Origin: an uncultured Veillonella sp.
GTDB lineage: Bacteria > Bacillota > Negativicutes > Veillonellales > Veillonellaceae
Length of the DNA stretch: 64,000 nucleotides
Assembly: GCA_900538355.1 (NCBI GenBank)
Contig: UPXS01000001.1
Location: 62,001 to 126,000, forward strand
Reading direction: 5' to 3'
The translations under genes and the position numbers were made by a program. How positions within the stretch are numbered: position 1 is the stretch's first letter; every line of letters begins with the position of its first letter. The notes beneath the pieces are model-generated. The model was given only the letters and a program-made list of their open reading frames with translations. It searched no databases and was not told where the DNA came from. Below are positions 35,108 to 44,089 of this stretch, one piece after another.

Positions 35108-38100
35108 ATGCAACACATGCTACGCATGGGTATTGACGTGGGCTCTACAACAGTTAAAGTTGTACTATTAGACGAACACGATAATTATTTGTATAAAAAG
35201 TACATACGCCATTATGCGAACATTTTGGACACCGTATATACCTTGCTCCAAGAGGCTCAAGTGGGTCATGAAAATGATCAAGTTCATGTATGTATTACCG
35301 GTTCTGGTGGTATGGCGATGGCTGAGAAGGTACGCATTCCGTTCGTACAAGAGGTTATTGCTGAAACACGCGCTGTAAAAGCATTGTATCCAGAAACTGA
35401 TGTTATCATCGAACTTGGTGGTGAAGATGCGAAGGTAACCTATTTAGGTCAAACGGCAGAACACCGTATGAACGGCTCTTGTGCTGGCGGTACAGGTGCT
35501 TTCATCGACCAAATGGCGACTTTGTTGCAAACTGATGCATCTGGCCTTAACCAATTGGCCATGAATGCTGATACGATTTATCCAATTGCAGCACGCTGTG
35601 GTGTATTTGCTAAAACAGACGTACAAGCTTTGTTAAACCAAGGCGCATCTCATGAAAATATTGCAAAATCCGTATTCCAAGCGATTGTAAACCAAACAAT
35701 TGCGGGCCTTGCATGCGGTCATAAAATTGAAGGTAATGTAGCGTTTCTTGGCGGTCCATTGACATTCTTATCTGAATTGCGCCAATGCTTCTGCGATACC
35801 TTAGAACTAGATGAAGCGCATCGCATTATCCCTGAGAATGGTGAATTGTTCATCGCTTTAGGGGCGGCTTTGATGAAAGAAGACTGTCGTGAGATTACAG
35901 TTGGTCAATTAACAAAAGAAATTGGAGCCCTCATCGGTATTCCTATGGAGGCTACAGATCGTGTAGAACCTCTATTTAAAAATGAACAAGAATTAGAAGA
36001 ATTCCGCGCTCGTCATGCCAAGGCTGTAACGCCAAAAGCAAATATTGAAGATGCGCAAGGTCCTTGTTACCTTGGTATTGATGCTGGTTCTACTACACTT
36101 AAGGTAGTTCTCATCAATAGTAATAAGGAAATTATCTTCTCTCACTATGGTCCAAACCATGGCAAGCCATTAGAAAAATCTCGTGAGATAATCGAGAAGA
36201 TTTATGAACTATTGCCAAAAGGCGCCTATATTGCGCATTCTGGTGTAACGGGTTATGGCGAAGCGTTCCTTAAACGCGCCCTTGGCATAGATATTGGTGA
36301 AGTAGAAACAATGGCTCACTATCGTGCAGCTCGCTACTTCTGCCCTGATGTATCCTTTATCTTGGACATCGGCGGTCAAGATATGAAATGCTGTAAGGTC
36401 CGTGATGGCTATATCGAAGATATCGTATTGAACGAAGCCTGCTCCTCTGGTTGTGGTTCCTTCATCGATACATTCGCATCCGGGCTACGCATTCCAATCG
36501 ACCAATTCGCGAAGGAAGGTTTGTTGGCATCCTTGCCAATCGATTTGGGCTCTCGTTGTACCGTATTTATGAACTCTAAAGTTAAGCAGGCTCAAAAAGA
36601 AGGTGCTACGGTACAAGATATCGCGGCAGGCCTTGCTTACTCTGTTATTAAAAATGCCCTTTACAAGGTTCTTAAGGTAAAAGATCCTAAAGAATTGGGC
36701 GATCATATCGTTGTACAAGGTGGTACATTCTACAATGAATCCGTATTGCGTGCCTTCGAGAAATTGATGGGCGTAGAAGTAATTCGTCCTGACGTATCTG
36801 GCTTGATGGGTGCGTATGGTATGGCCCTTCTTGCAGCTGAAACGGCCGAAGAGTTACAAAAGGAAAAAAGTACATTGCTCGATAGCAATGGCCTTAACTC
36901 CTTACAAGTATCTACGACAATGCGTAATTGTGGCCTTTGCTCTAACAATTGTATGCTTACCATCAACGCTTTCTCCGATGGTCGTACCTACGTAACGGGT
37001 AACCGTTGTGACCGCGGTGCAGGTGGTATGATTCAAGAGGAACGCAAAGCAGTTCCTAACTTAGTAGACGTTAAATTGCGTCGTTACTTCGACTATTATT
37101 TGAAGAAAAATATTCCAGAGTTCGAAGGTAAAATGCGCGTAGGTATCCCACGCGTCCTCAACATGTACGAGGACTTCCCATTCTGGTTTACATTCTTTAA
37201 TACACTTGGCTATGAAGTAATCCTTTCCGATTACACTACAAAGGACCAATACAACAAGGCTATCGATACAATCCCATCCGATACAGCTTGCTATCCAGCA
37301 AAAGCGGTTCATGGTCATATTCGCGATCTTGCGAATGCACAGGTAGATTTTATTTGGTATCCTTGTATTCAACATGGCCCTAAGGAATTTAGCCGCGACA
37401 ATAATTACCATTGTCCAATGGTTATTTCCTATCCAGAACTTATTAAAAACAACATGCAAGACGTGTTAGGGGATACTCCATTCCATGCACCATTCTTGCC
37501 GTTAGCTGATAAAAAATCTCTTGTTCCTGCTCTTGTGAAAGCATTGGATTTCTTGAACCTCAAGAAGAAAGATATTGCTAATGCTGTAGAAAAAGCTTGG
37601 GAAGAACAAGAAAACTGTAAGGCTTCTTACCGTGAAACGACAAAGAAAACTGTATCTCGCCTCGTAGCAGAACAAATTCCGACTATCGTATTGGCTGGCC
37701 GTCCATATCATTTGGACTCCGGTATTAACCACGGTATTCCAGAGCTTATTACATCTCTTGGCATGGCTGTTCTTACAGAAGATGGCGTTGCGCCACTTGG
37801 TCATGAAATTAAGCATCTACGTGTTGTAGACCAATGGTCTTACCATAGCCGTCTATATCGGGCTGCTGAATTCGTAAGTAGAACAGAAGGTTTCCAAATC
37901 GTTGAACTTAACTCCTTCGGTTGTGGCCTCGACTCTATCGTAGCGGATCAAGTAAAAGATATACTTTCAGCAAACCATAAAATTCATACCTTACTCAAAA
38001 TTGACGAAGGTACAAACCTTGGGGCTGTAACGATTCGTTTGCGTTCCTTGCAATCCGTAATGGAACGTAGCTTGCGTCGTCATCATAACCCAGAAGCACC

Positions 38101-39361
38101 AGAAGTGGTGGAAGAGCAATTACCAACGTACGATTATAATCGCGTTGTGTTCACAGAGGAAATGCGTAAGACTTATAAAATCTTGGTGCCACAAATGTCA
38201 CCATTGCATTTTAGTCTCTTAGATCCAGTCCTCAAAAACGAAGGCTATAACTTTGAAATGTTACCAGCTCCAACACGTGACGACATTGAAGTGGGCTTGA
38301 AATACATCAATAATGATGCATGTTACCCAGCGATTATCGTTGTAGGTCAGCTCATGTCTGCTCTACTATCTGGTAAGTATGATATCAATAAAACGGCTGT
38401 TATCATCTCTCAAACAGGTGGTGGTTGTCGTGCTACAAACTACATCGGCTACTTGCGTAAGGCTTTAATCGATGCCGGTATGAAGCAAGTACCAATTCTA
38501 TCCCTCAATGCGAGTGATATGGAACGTCAACCAGGCTTCAAATTGACAAAAGGTTTCTTACATCGTATGATCCAAGCCGTTGTTTACGGTGATGCCCTCA
38601 TGCAATGCGTATTGGCTACACGTCCATACGAAACTAACCCAGGCTCTACAGATGCATTATGTGATTACTGGATTAAAAAATTACAGCAAAACATTACATC
38701 TGCAAGCCTTCGTCAATACAATAAGTACATCAAAGAAATCATTCATGACTTTGATAACTTGCCAGTTAATAAAGATGTACAAAAACCTCGCGTTGGCGTC
38801 GTAGGGGAAATTTATGTTAAATTCCATCCGAGCGCTAACAACCATATCAATGAACTCATTGAAAAAGAAGGTGGCGAAGTCGTTACATCTGGCCTATTAG
38901 ACTTCTTCTTGTACTGCGCAATGGATAGTACATACCGTGCTAAACACCTTGATGGTACATGGCTATCTGGCTTCTTCGGCACCTTGGCTCGTGAAGCCCT
39001 TGAACTCTACCGCTTGCCATATGCTAAAGCTGTAGCGGCGTCTAAACACTTCGACCCTTTACAACGTATGACAGAAGTAGCAAAAGAAGCAGCTCAATAC
39101 ATCGGCCTTGGTAACCAATGCGGTGAAGGCTGGTTCCTCACAGGCGATATGATTGACCTCATCGAAAAAGGGGCCAAACAAATCGTATGCTTGCAACCAT
39201 TCGGCTGCTTACCAAACCACGTAACAGGTAAAGGCATGGTTAAAACCCTATCTGCAGCCTACCCAGACGTGCGCATTGCGGCTATCGACTACGATCCAGG
39301 CTCCAGTGCAGTAAACCAAGCAAACCGCTTGAAACTATTACTATCGACAATGTTCGAGTAA
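35108..39361 (+). CDS. Giant 2-hydroxyacyl-CoA dehydratase activase-related protein
   Basis: A 1417-residue multidomain protein. Residues 5-260 and about 320-570 are two BcrAD/BadFG-type ATPase domains (GIDVGSTTVKVVLLDE and GIDAGSTTLKVVLINS). Each has the cysteine motif that binds a bridging 4Fe-4S cluster in activases (GSCAGGTGAF and EACSSGCGSF). A Cys-rich NCGLCSNNC follows near residue 606. From about 676 is a DUF2229-type domain (RVGIPRVLNMYEDFPFW), then HgdB-like parts to the end. Proteins of this design are common in anaerobes; their substrate is unknown. The ATG at 35108 has GAGAGGT ahead. Confidence 0.85.
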   Translation: MQHMLRMGIDVGSTTVKVVLLDEHDNYLYKKYIRHYANILDTVYTLLQEAQVGHENDQVHVCITGSGGMAMAEKVRIPFVQEVIAETRAVKALYPETDVIIELGGEDAKVTYLGQTAEHRMNGSCAGGTGAFIDQMATLLQTDASGLNQLAMNADTIYPIAARCGVFAKTDVQALLNQGASHENIAKSVFQAIVNQTIAGLACGHKIEGNVAFLGGPLTFLSELRQCFCDTLELDEAHRIIPENGELFIALGAALMKEDCREITVGQLTKEIGALIGIPMEATDRVEPLFKNEQELEEFRARHAKAVTPKANIEDAQGPCYLGIDAGSTTLKVVLINSNKEIIFSHYGPNHGKPLEKSREIIEKIYELLPKGAYIAHSGVTGYGEAFLKRALGIDIGEVETMAHYRAARYFCPDVSFILDIGGQDMKCCKVRDGYIEDIVLNEACSSGCGSFIDTFASGLRIPIDQFAKEGLLASLPIDLGSRCTVFMNSKVKQAQKEGATVQDIAAGLAYSVIKNALYKVLKVKDPKELGDHIVVQGGTFYNESVLRAFEKLMGVEVIRPDVSGLMGAYGMALLAAETAEELQKEKSTLLDSNGLNSLQVSTTMRNCGLCSNNCMLTINAFSDGRTYVTGNRCDRGAGGMIQEERKAVPNLVDVKLRRYFDYYLKKNIPEFEGKMRVGIPRVLNMYEDFPFWFTFFNTLGYEVILSDYTTKDQYNKAIDTIPSDTACYPAKAVHGHIRDLANAQVDFIWYPCIQHGPKEFSRDNNYHCPMVISYPELIKNNMQDVLGDTPFHAPFLPLADKKSLVPALVKALDFLNLKKKDIANAVEKAWEEQENCKASYRETTKKTVSRLVAEQIPTIVLAGRPYHLDSGINHGIPELITSLGMAVLTEDGVAPLGHEIKHLRVVDQWSYHSRLYRAAEFVSRTEGFQIVELNSFGCGLDSIVADQVKDILSANHKIHTLLKIDEGTNLGAVTIRLRSLQSVMERSLRRHHNPEAPEVVEEQLPTYDYNRVVFTEEMRKTYKILVPQMSPLHFSLLDPVLKNEGYNFEMLPAPTRDDIEVGLKYINNDACYPAIIVVGQLMSALLSGKYDINKTAVIISQTGGGCRATNYIGYLRKALIDAGMKQVPILSLNASDMERQPGFKLTKGFLHRMIQAVVYGDALMQCVLATRPYETNPGSTDALCDYWIKKLQQNITSASLRQYNKYIKEIIHDFDNLPVNKDVQKPRVGVVGEIYVKFHPSANNHINELIEKEGGEVVTSGLLDFFLYCAMDSTYRAKHLDGTWLSGFFGTLAREALELYRLPYAKAVAASKHFDPLQRMTEVAKEAAQYIGLGNQCGEGWFLTGDMIDLIEKGAKQIVCLQPFGCLPNHVTGKGMVKTLSAAYPDVRIAAIDYDPGSSAVNQANRLKLLLSTMFE

Positions 39362-39413
39362 GAGCTCTATTATATTTTCAATGGGGCCCCGTTACAACTG
39401 CATATCACTAGTA

Positions 39414-39496
39414 TAGAAAAAATACAGCCCTCTCTTAGCTCAGGTACGTCACTACGCTCCGTAAAATCGCTGCAGAGAGGGCTGTATTCTTTTCTA
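39414..39496. terminator. Bidirectional terminator with long conserved loop, copy A
   Basis: A 15-base perfect stem (39421-39435 with 39474-39488), extended by TAGAAAA/TTTTCTA outside. It encloses a 38-base loop instead of the usual few bases. The loop core (39438-39470) recurs almost unchanged, inverted, in copy B at 39799-39830, although the stems are unrelated. Confidence 0.8.
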
Positions 39497-39780
39497 TATA
39501 CACCCGATATGAAGATATCCCATTATAAAATGTAAGTAATCCAATCTACTATATACCTAATAGCTCCATCGAGTTTGTTATCTCATTATTTACAAAAATT
39601 AGCAATACACCTAACGAGAGTGGGAGGAGGAGAGATGTGTTCTTTTCTCCTACAATCAGTTGGACAGGTGATTTCCTTTATTGTGCTTATGGTGTTTGTA
39701 GTGAATAAGAAGTAATCTATTTTAGATATAGTTTTAAAGCCTTACAATGGGACATCTTCATAGCAAAAATTAATAAAAAT
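39497..39780. other. Gene-free chromosomal stretch before the transposon
   Basis: AT-rich with one short possible frame near 39636-39714 (start MCSFLLQSVGQVISFIVLMV), a hydrophobic peptide of about 26 residues preceded by GGGAGGAGGAG. This peptide could be real but is unsupported by any family. Nothing else is seen. Confidence 0.3.
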
Positions 39781-39853
39781 AGCGTTACCTTTTTCGAAGC
39801 GATTTTACGGAACGAAGTGACGTACTGAGCAAGAAGAAGGTAACGCTGTTTTT
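39781..39853. terminator. Bidirectional terminator with long conserved loop, copy B
   Basis: An 11-base stem (39781-39791 with 39837-39847) flanked by an A-run and a T-run, with a 45-base loop. Loop core 39799-39830 is the inverted near-copy of that in copy A (three differences in 33). The Tn916-like element begins directly after its T-tract. Confidence 0.8.
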
Positions 39854-39859
39854 CTTCAT

Positions 39860-39885
39860 AAAAATAGCATAAAAATCTAGTTATC
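39860..39885 (+). repeat. Left terminal inverted repeat of the transposon
   Basis: AAAAATAGCATAAAAATCTA followed by GTTATC. It pairs with the complement of 63376-63401, differing at six of 26 positions. It is the core site where Int cuts. Confidence 0.85.
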
Positions 39886-39933
39886 CGCATAAAAACTGGA
39901 CTTATCACACTTTATCAAGGTCAAAACCACTCA

Positions 39934-39959
39934 ATTTACTACTAATTTACTACTTATGA
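39934..39959 (+). repeat. Left Int arm-binding direct repeats (DR2-like)
   Basis: Contains two tandem TTTACTACT-type units. The same 26-base stretch occurs at 63240-63265 near the right end with three differences. In Tn916 such repeats bind the N-terminal domain of Int. Confidence 0.7.
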
Positions 39960-40038
39960 ATGAGCTTTGATACGACGATTTATCCTTGAAAAGTGAAGAT
40001 ATAAAGATACTTCCAATAAAATTTGAATATTTAATAGG

Positions 40039-40072
40039 TAGACACTTCAAAAAATGAGGTGTCTATTTTTTT
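40039..40072 (+). terminator. Terminator near the left end of the transposon
   Basis: A stem TAGACACTTC with GAGGTGTCTA (one G-U pair), short A-rich loop and a run of seven T. It would shield the conjugation genes from chromosomal transcription, or the reverse. Confidence 0.7.
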
Positions 40073-40098
40073 ACCCGATTTTGAAAGGAAGTGAACTT

Positions 40099-40173
40099 AT
40101 GAAAACAAAAAATCAAGAATCAAAAGGTCGTTCCCCACTCTTTAAGACCATCAAACATTCATTCAGCCAATAA
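40099..40173 (+). CDS. Tn916 orf24-like small protein
   Basis: A 24-residue basic peptide (starts MKTKNQESKGRS, ends KHSFSQ) with a well-placed AAAGGAAG. It is the first frame of the conjugation module, in the place of orf24. Function unknown; it may act as a leader peptide. Confidence 0.5.
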   Translation: MKTKNQESKGRSPLFKTIKHSFSQ

Positions 40174-40195
40174 AAAAGAAAGGATAGGTAAAAAT

Positions 40196-40510
40196 ATGGA
40201 ACTTAAATTTGTGATTCCCAACATGGAAAAAACATTCGGCAATTTAGAATTTGCTGGCGAGGATAAAGTCGTTCAGCGAAGAATCAACGGACGGCTAACT
40301 GTCTTATCAAGAAGCTATAATCTCTATTCTGATGTTCAAAGAGCAGATGATATTGTGGTGGTGCTTCCTGCTGAAGCTGGCGAAAAACATTTCGGCTTTG
40401 AGGAACGTGTGAAGTTAGTCAATCCACGTATTACCGCAGAGGGCTACAAAATCGGCACTCGTGGTTTTACAAATTACCTTTTACATGCTGACGACATGAT
40501 AAAAGAATAA
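40196..40510 (+). CDS. orf23: Tn916 Orf23, DUF961-type protein
   Basis: A 104-residue DUF961-family protein (KFVIPNMEKTFGNLEFAGED and EERVKLVNPRITAEGYKIGT). Related to the next gene. Found at the start of the transfer modules of Tn916-like elements; its precise role in transfer is not known. AAAGGATAGG precedes the ATG. Confidence 0.9.
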   Translation: MELKFVIPNMEKTFGNLEFAGEDKVVQRRINGRLTVLSRSYNLYSDVQRADDIVVVLPAEAGEKHFGFEERVKLVNPRITAEGYKIGTRGFTNYLLHADDMIKE

Positions 40511-40525
40511 AGAAAGAGAGGAAAA

Positions 40526-40912
40526 ATGATGAGATTAGCAAATGGCATTGTATTAGATAAAGACACGACTTTTGGAGAATTGAAATTCTCTGCTCTACGT
40601 CGTGAAGTGAGAATCCAAAATGAAGACGGGTCGGTTTCAGATGAAATCAAGGAACGTACCTATGACTTAAAATCCAAAGGACAAGGACGCATGATTCAAG
40701 TAAGTATTCCTGCCAGCGTGCCTTTGAAAGAGTTTGATTATAACGCACGGGTGGAACTTATCAATCCCATTGCGGACACCGTTGCTACTGCCACCTATCA
40801 AGGAGCAGATGTTGACTGGTATATCAAGGCAGACGATATTGTGCTGACAAAGGATTCTAGTTCATTCAAAGCTCAACCACAAGCAAAGAAAGAACCGACA
40901 CAAGACAAATAG
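40526..40912 (+). CDS. orf22: Tn916 Orf22, DUF961-type protein
   Basis: A 128-residue DUF961 protein (RLANGIVLDKDTTFGELKFS and YNARVELINPIADTVATATY) with a polar tail. It resembles Orf23 in its C-terminal pattern. GAGAGGAAAA precedes a doubled ATG. Confidence 0.9.
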   Translation: MMRLANGIVLDKDTTFGELKFSALRREVRIQNEDGSVSDEIKERTYDLKSKGQGRMIQVSIPASVPLKEFDYNARVELINPIADTVATATYQGADVDWYIKADDIVLTKDSSSFKAQPQAKKEPTQDK

Positions 40913-40940
40913 TCGCTAGGTAGAAAGGAGACTTTTTCGC

Positions 40941-42326
40941 ATGAAACAGCGTGGTAAAAGGATTCGCCCATCTGGTAAAGATTTAGTCTTTCATTTTACG
41001 ATAGCGTCACTCCTGCCTGTTTTCCTGCTGGTTGTCGGACTGTTTCATGTGAAGACAATCCAGCAGATCAACTGGCAGGATTTTAACCTATCACAAGCAG
41101 ATAAGATTGACATTCCCTATTTAATTATCAGTTTCAGTGTCGCAATTCTTATCTGCTTGCTGGTAGCGTTTGTATTCAAACGGGTTCGCTATGATACGGT
41201 TAAACAACTTTACCACCGTCAAAAACTGGCAAAGATGATACTTGAAAACAAGTGGTATGAATCTGAACAGGTCAAAACAGAGGGTTTCTTTAAAGATAGT
41301 GCTGGTCGTACAAAGGAAAAGATAACCTACTTCCCTAAAATGTATTATCGACTTAAAAATGGCTTGATACAGATACGGGTGGAAATCACGCTGGGAAAAT
41401 ATCAAGACCAACTCTTACACTTGGAAAAGAAATTAGAGAGTGGCTTGTACTGTGAGCTGACGGATAAAGAGTTAAAGGATTCCTATGTGGAATATACTTT
41501 GCTCTATGACACCATAGCCAGTCGTATTTCTATTGATGAAGTAGAAGCTAAAGATGGTAAACTTCGCTTAATGAAAAACGTATGGTGGGAATATGATAAG
41601 CTCCCTCATATGTTGATTGCTGGTGGTACAGGTGGCGGTAAAACTTACTTTATACTGACACTGATTGAAGCCTTGCTTCATACAGATTCAAAACTGTATA
41701 TTCTTGACCCGAAAAATGCTGACCTTGCGGACTTAGGTTCTGTGATGGCAAATGTCTACTATAGAAAAGAAGACTTGCTTTCTTGCATTGAAACATTCTA
41801 TGAAGAAATGATGAAACGTAGTGAGGAAATGAAGCAGATGAAGAACTATAAGACTGGCAAAAATTATGCTTACTTAGGTCTCCCGGCACACTTCTTAATC
41901 TTTGATGAATACGTCGCTTTCATGGAAATGCTGGGAACAAAAGAAAACACCGCAGTTATGAATAAGCTGAAACAGATTGTCATGTTAGGTCGTCAAGCTG
42001 GCTTCTTTCTAATACTGGCTTGTCAACGTCCAGACGCAAAATATTTAGGCGACGGAATCCGTGATCAGTTTAATTTCAGAGTGGCTTTAGGTCGTATGTC
42101 TGAAATGGGCTATGGCATGATGTTTGGCAGTGACGTACAAAAGGATTTCTTCTTAAAGCGAATCAAAGGTCGTGGCTATGTTGATGTAGGAACAAGTGTC
42201 ATATCAGAGTTTTATACTCCCCTTGTACCAAAAGGATATGATTTCTTGGAGGAAATTAAAAAGTTATCCAACAGCAGACAGTCCACGCAGGCGACGTGCG
42301 AAGCGGAAGTCGCAGGTGTGGACTGA
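40941..42326 (+). CDS. orf21: Tn916 Orf21, FtsK/SpoIIIE-type coupling ATPase
   Basis: A 461-residue protein: two N-terminal membrane segments (about residues 15-35 and 55-75), then an FtsK/SpoIIIE ATPase domain. Walker A is AGGTGGGKTYF near residue 232 and Walker B-like HFLIFDEY near 320. It corresponds to the coupling protein that hands the relaxase-bound DNA to the mating channel. Membrane-located. AGAAAGGAG precedes the ATG. Confidence 0.93.
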   Translation: MKQRGKRIRPSGKDLVFHFTIASLLPVFLLVVGLFHVKTIQQINWQDFNLSQADKIDIPYLIISFSVAILICLLVAFVFKRVRYDTVKQLYHRQKLAKMILENKWYESEQVKTEGFFKDSAGRTKEKITYFPKMYYRLKNGLIQIRVEITLGKYQDQLLHLEKKLESGLYCELTDKELKDSYVEYTLLYDTIASRISIDEVEAKDGKLRLMKNVWWEYDKLPHMLIAGGTGGGKTYFILTLIEALLHTDSKLYILDPKNADLADLGSVMANVYYRKEDLLSCIETFYEEMMKRSEEMKQMKNYKTGKNYAYLGLPAHFLIFDEYVAFMEMLGTKENTAVMNKLKQIVMLGRQAGFFLILACQRPDAKYLGDGIRDQFNFRVALGRMSEMGYGMMFGSDVQKDFFLKRIKGRGYVDVGTSVISEFYTPLVPKGYDFLEEIKKLSNSRQSTQATCEAEVAGVD

Positions 42327-42420
42327 TCTTGCTGGCTGGTGTGGCAATAGCCACGCCAGCACTTAACCCCCCGTATCTAACAGGGGGGTACAAATCGACA
42401 GGAAACAGTCAAAAAAACAT
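42327..42420 (+). other. oriT: oriT region of the transposon
   Basis: Between orf21 and orf20 lie an inverted repeat GCTGGC...GCCAGC with an inner GTGGC/GCCAC (42331-42360) and a second repeat CCCCCC...GGGGGG (42367-42372, 42383-42388). The string CTAACAGGGGGGTACAAATC resembles the nick region known for Tn916 and ICEBs1. It is where Orf20 would cut. Confidence 0.75.
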
Positions 42421-42459
42421 TAGAAAATCCTTTGGTTACAAGGGATTTACAAAATTTCA

Positions 42460-42502
42460 GCGTATGTCAAATGGGCTTTAAAAGTTGACATACGCCTTTT
42501 TG
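42460..42502 (+). terminator. Hairpin between oriT and orf20
   Basis: Perfect 11-base stem (42460-42470 with 42485-42495) and a following T-run just ahead of the orf20 ribosome site. It would act as an attenuator limiting relaxase transcription from upstream. Confidence 0.65.
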
Positions 42503-42503
42503 A

Positions 42504-43709
42504 TTGGAGGGATTTTTACTGAATGAACAAACTTGGTTACAGCATTTAAAAGAAAAACGCTTGGCTTATGGACTATCTCAAAACCGTTTAGCTGTTGCGA
42601 CTGGTATTACAAGGCAGTATCTAAGCGATATTGAAACAGGAAAAGTCAAGCCATCAGAGGATTTACAGCAGTCCCTTTGGGAAGCTCTGGAACGCTTCAA
42701 TCCCGACGCTCCCCTTGAAATGCTGTTTGATTATGTAAGGATTCGCTTTCCGACAACAGACGTACAGCAGGTGGTCGAAAACATCTTACAACTGAAACTG
42801 TCCTATTTTCTTCATGAGGACTATGGTTTCTATTCTTATTCAGAGCATTATGCTTTAGGCGACATATTCGTCCTTTGCTCCCATGAACTGGACAAAGGAG
42901 TTCTGGTGGAATTGAAAGGTCGTGGGTGCAGACAATTTGAAAGCTATCTTCTGGCACAACAAAGAAGCTGGTATGAGTTCTTTATGGACGTTTTGGTGGC
43001 TGGCGGTGTGATGAAACGCCTTGACCTTGCCATTAACGATAAGACAGGGATTTTGAATATCCCTGTACTCACTGAAAAGTGCCAACAGGAAGAATGTATC
43101 TCCGTCTTCCGCAGTTTTAAAAGCTATCGCAGTGGCGAACTGGTACGCAAAGAGGAAAAGGAATGTATGGGAAACACCCTCTATATCGGTTCATTACAAA
43201 GTGAAGTTTATTTCTGTATCTATGAAAAGGACTACGAGCAGTACAAGAAAAATGATATTCCCATTGAAGACGCAGAAGTAAAAAACCGTTTTGAGATTCG
43301 ATTGAAAAATGAGCGTGCCTATTATGCAGTCCGTGATTTACTCGTCTATGACAATCCAGAGCATACCGCCTTTAAAATTATCAATCGGTATATCCGTTTT
43401 GTAGATAAAGACGATTCCAAACCTCGTTCTGATTGGAAACTGAATGAAGAATGGGCTTGGTTTATTGGGAACAATCGTGAACGATTAAAACTAACCACAA
43501 AACCAGAGCCTTACTCCTTCCAAAGGACGCTGAACTGGCTATCTCATCAAGTTGCCCCGACCTTAAAGGTTGCGATTAAACTTGATGAAATCAACCAGAC
43601 GCAGGTTGTAAAAGACATTCTCGACCATGCGAAACTGACAGACCGACACAAGCAGATTTTGAAGCAACAGTCAGTAAAAGAACAGGACGTGATAACAACA
43701 AAAAAATAA
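42504..43709 (+). CDS. orf20: Tn916 Orf20, MobT-type relaxase / replication initiation factor
   Basis: A 401-residue protein with an N-terminal XRE helix-turn-helix (LAYGLSQNRLAVATGITRQY) and a C-terminal Rep_trans-type relaxase domain. It nicks oriT to start transfer. The start is not an ATG: the listed TTG overlaps the GGAGGG site, while a CTG at 42519 has ideal spacing and would give a protein five residues shorter. No ATG lies nearby. Confidence 0.92.
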   Translation: MEGFLLNEQTWLQHLKEKRLAYGLSQNRLAVATGITRQYLSDIETGKVKPSEDLQQSLWEALERFNPDAPLEMLFDYVRIRFPTTDVQQVVENILQLKLSYFLHEDYGFYSYSEHYALGDIFVLCSHELDKGVLVELKGRGCRQFESYLLAQQRSWYEFFMDVLVAGGVMKRLDLAINDKTGILNIPVLTEKCQQEECISVFRSFKSYRSGELVRKEEKECMGNTLYIGSLQSEVYFCIYEKDYEQYKKNDIPIEDAEVKNRFEIRLKNERAYYAVRDLLVYDNPEHTAFKIINRYIRFVDKDDSKPRSDWKLNEEWAWFIGNNRERLKLTTKPEPYSFQRTLNWLSHQVAPTLKVAIKLDEINQTQVVKDILDHAKLTDRHKQILKQQSVKEQDVITTKK

Positions 43710-43751
43710 CTCAAATACAAATTCATTGAATATAGAGAGGAGAACATTTTT

Positions 43752-43973
43752 ATGAATTTTGGACAAAACCTTTATAACTGGTTTCTATCAAACGCTCAAT
43801 CACTGGTGCTTTTAGCAATCGTTGTGATTGGCTTGTATCTTGGCTTCAAGCGTGAGTTTAGCAAACTGATTGGCTTTTTAATTATTGCGATTATTGCGGT
43901 TGGCTTAGTCTTCAACGCTGCTGGAGTAAAAGACATTTTACTAGAGCTATTCAATCGCATTATTGGTGCTTAA
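43752..43973 (+). CDS. orf19: Tn916 Orf19, small membrane protein
   Basis: A 73-residue protein with two hydrophobic segments (LVLLAIVVIGLYLGF and LIGFLIIAIIAVGLVF). It resembles TcpD-type small subunits of conjugation channels. GAGAGGAG precedes the ATG. Confidence 0.88.
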   Translation: MNFGQNLYNWFLSNAQSLVLLAIVVIGLYLGFKREFSKLIGFLIIAIIAVGLVFNAAGVKDILLELFNRIIGA

Positions 43974-44089
43974 ATAAAACCGTTCTTTTGTGGAATATAA
44001 GTGGTTTTCTTATGTTCCGCAAAGGAATGGTACACCAAACGAAGTGCGGTAGGGATTTTTGAATCTCTACAAAGAAAGGACGTGAATAT

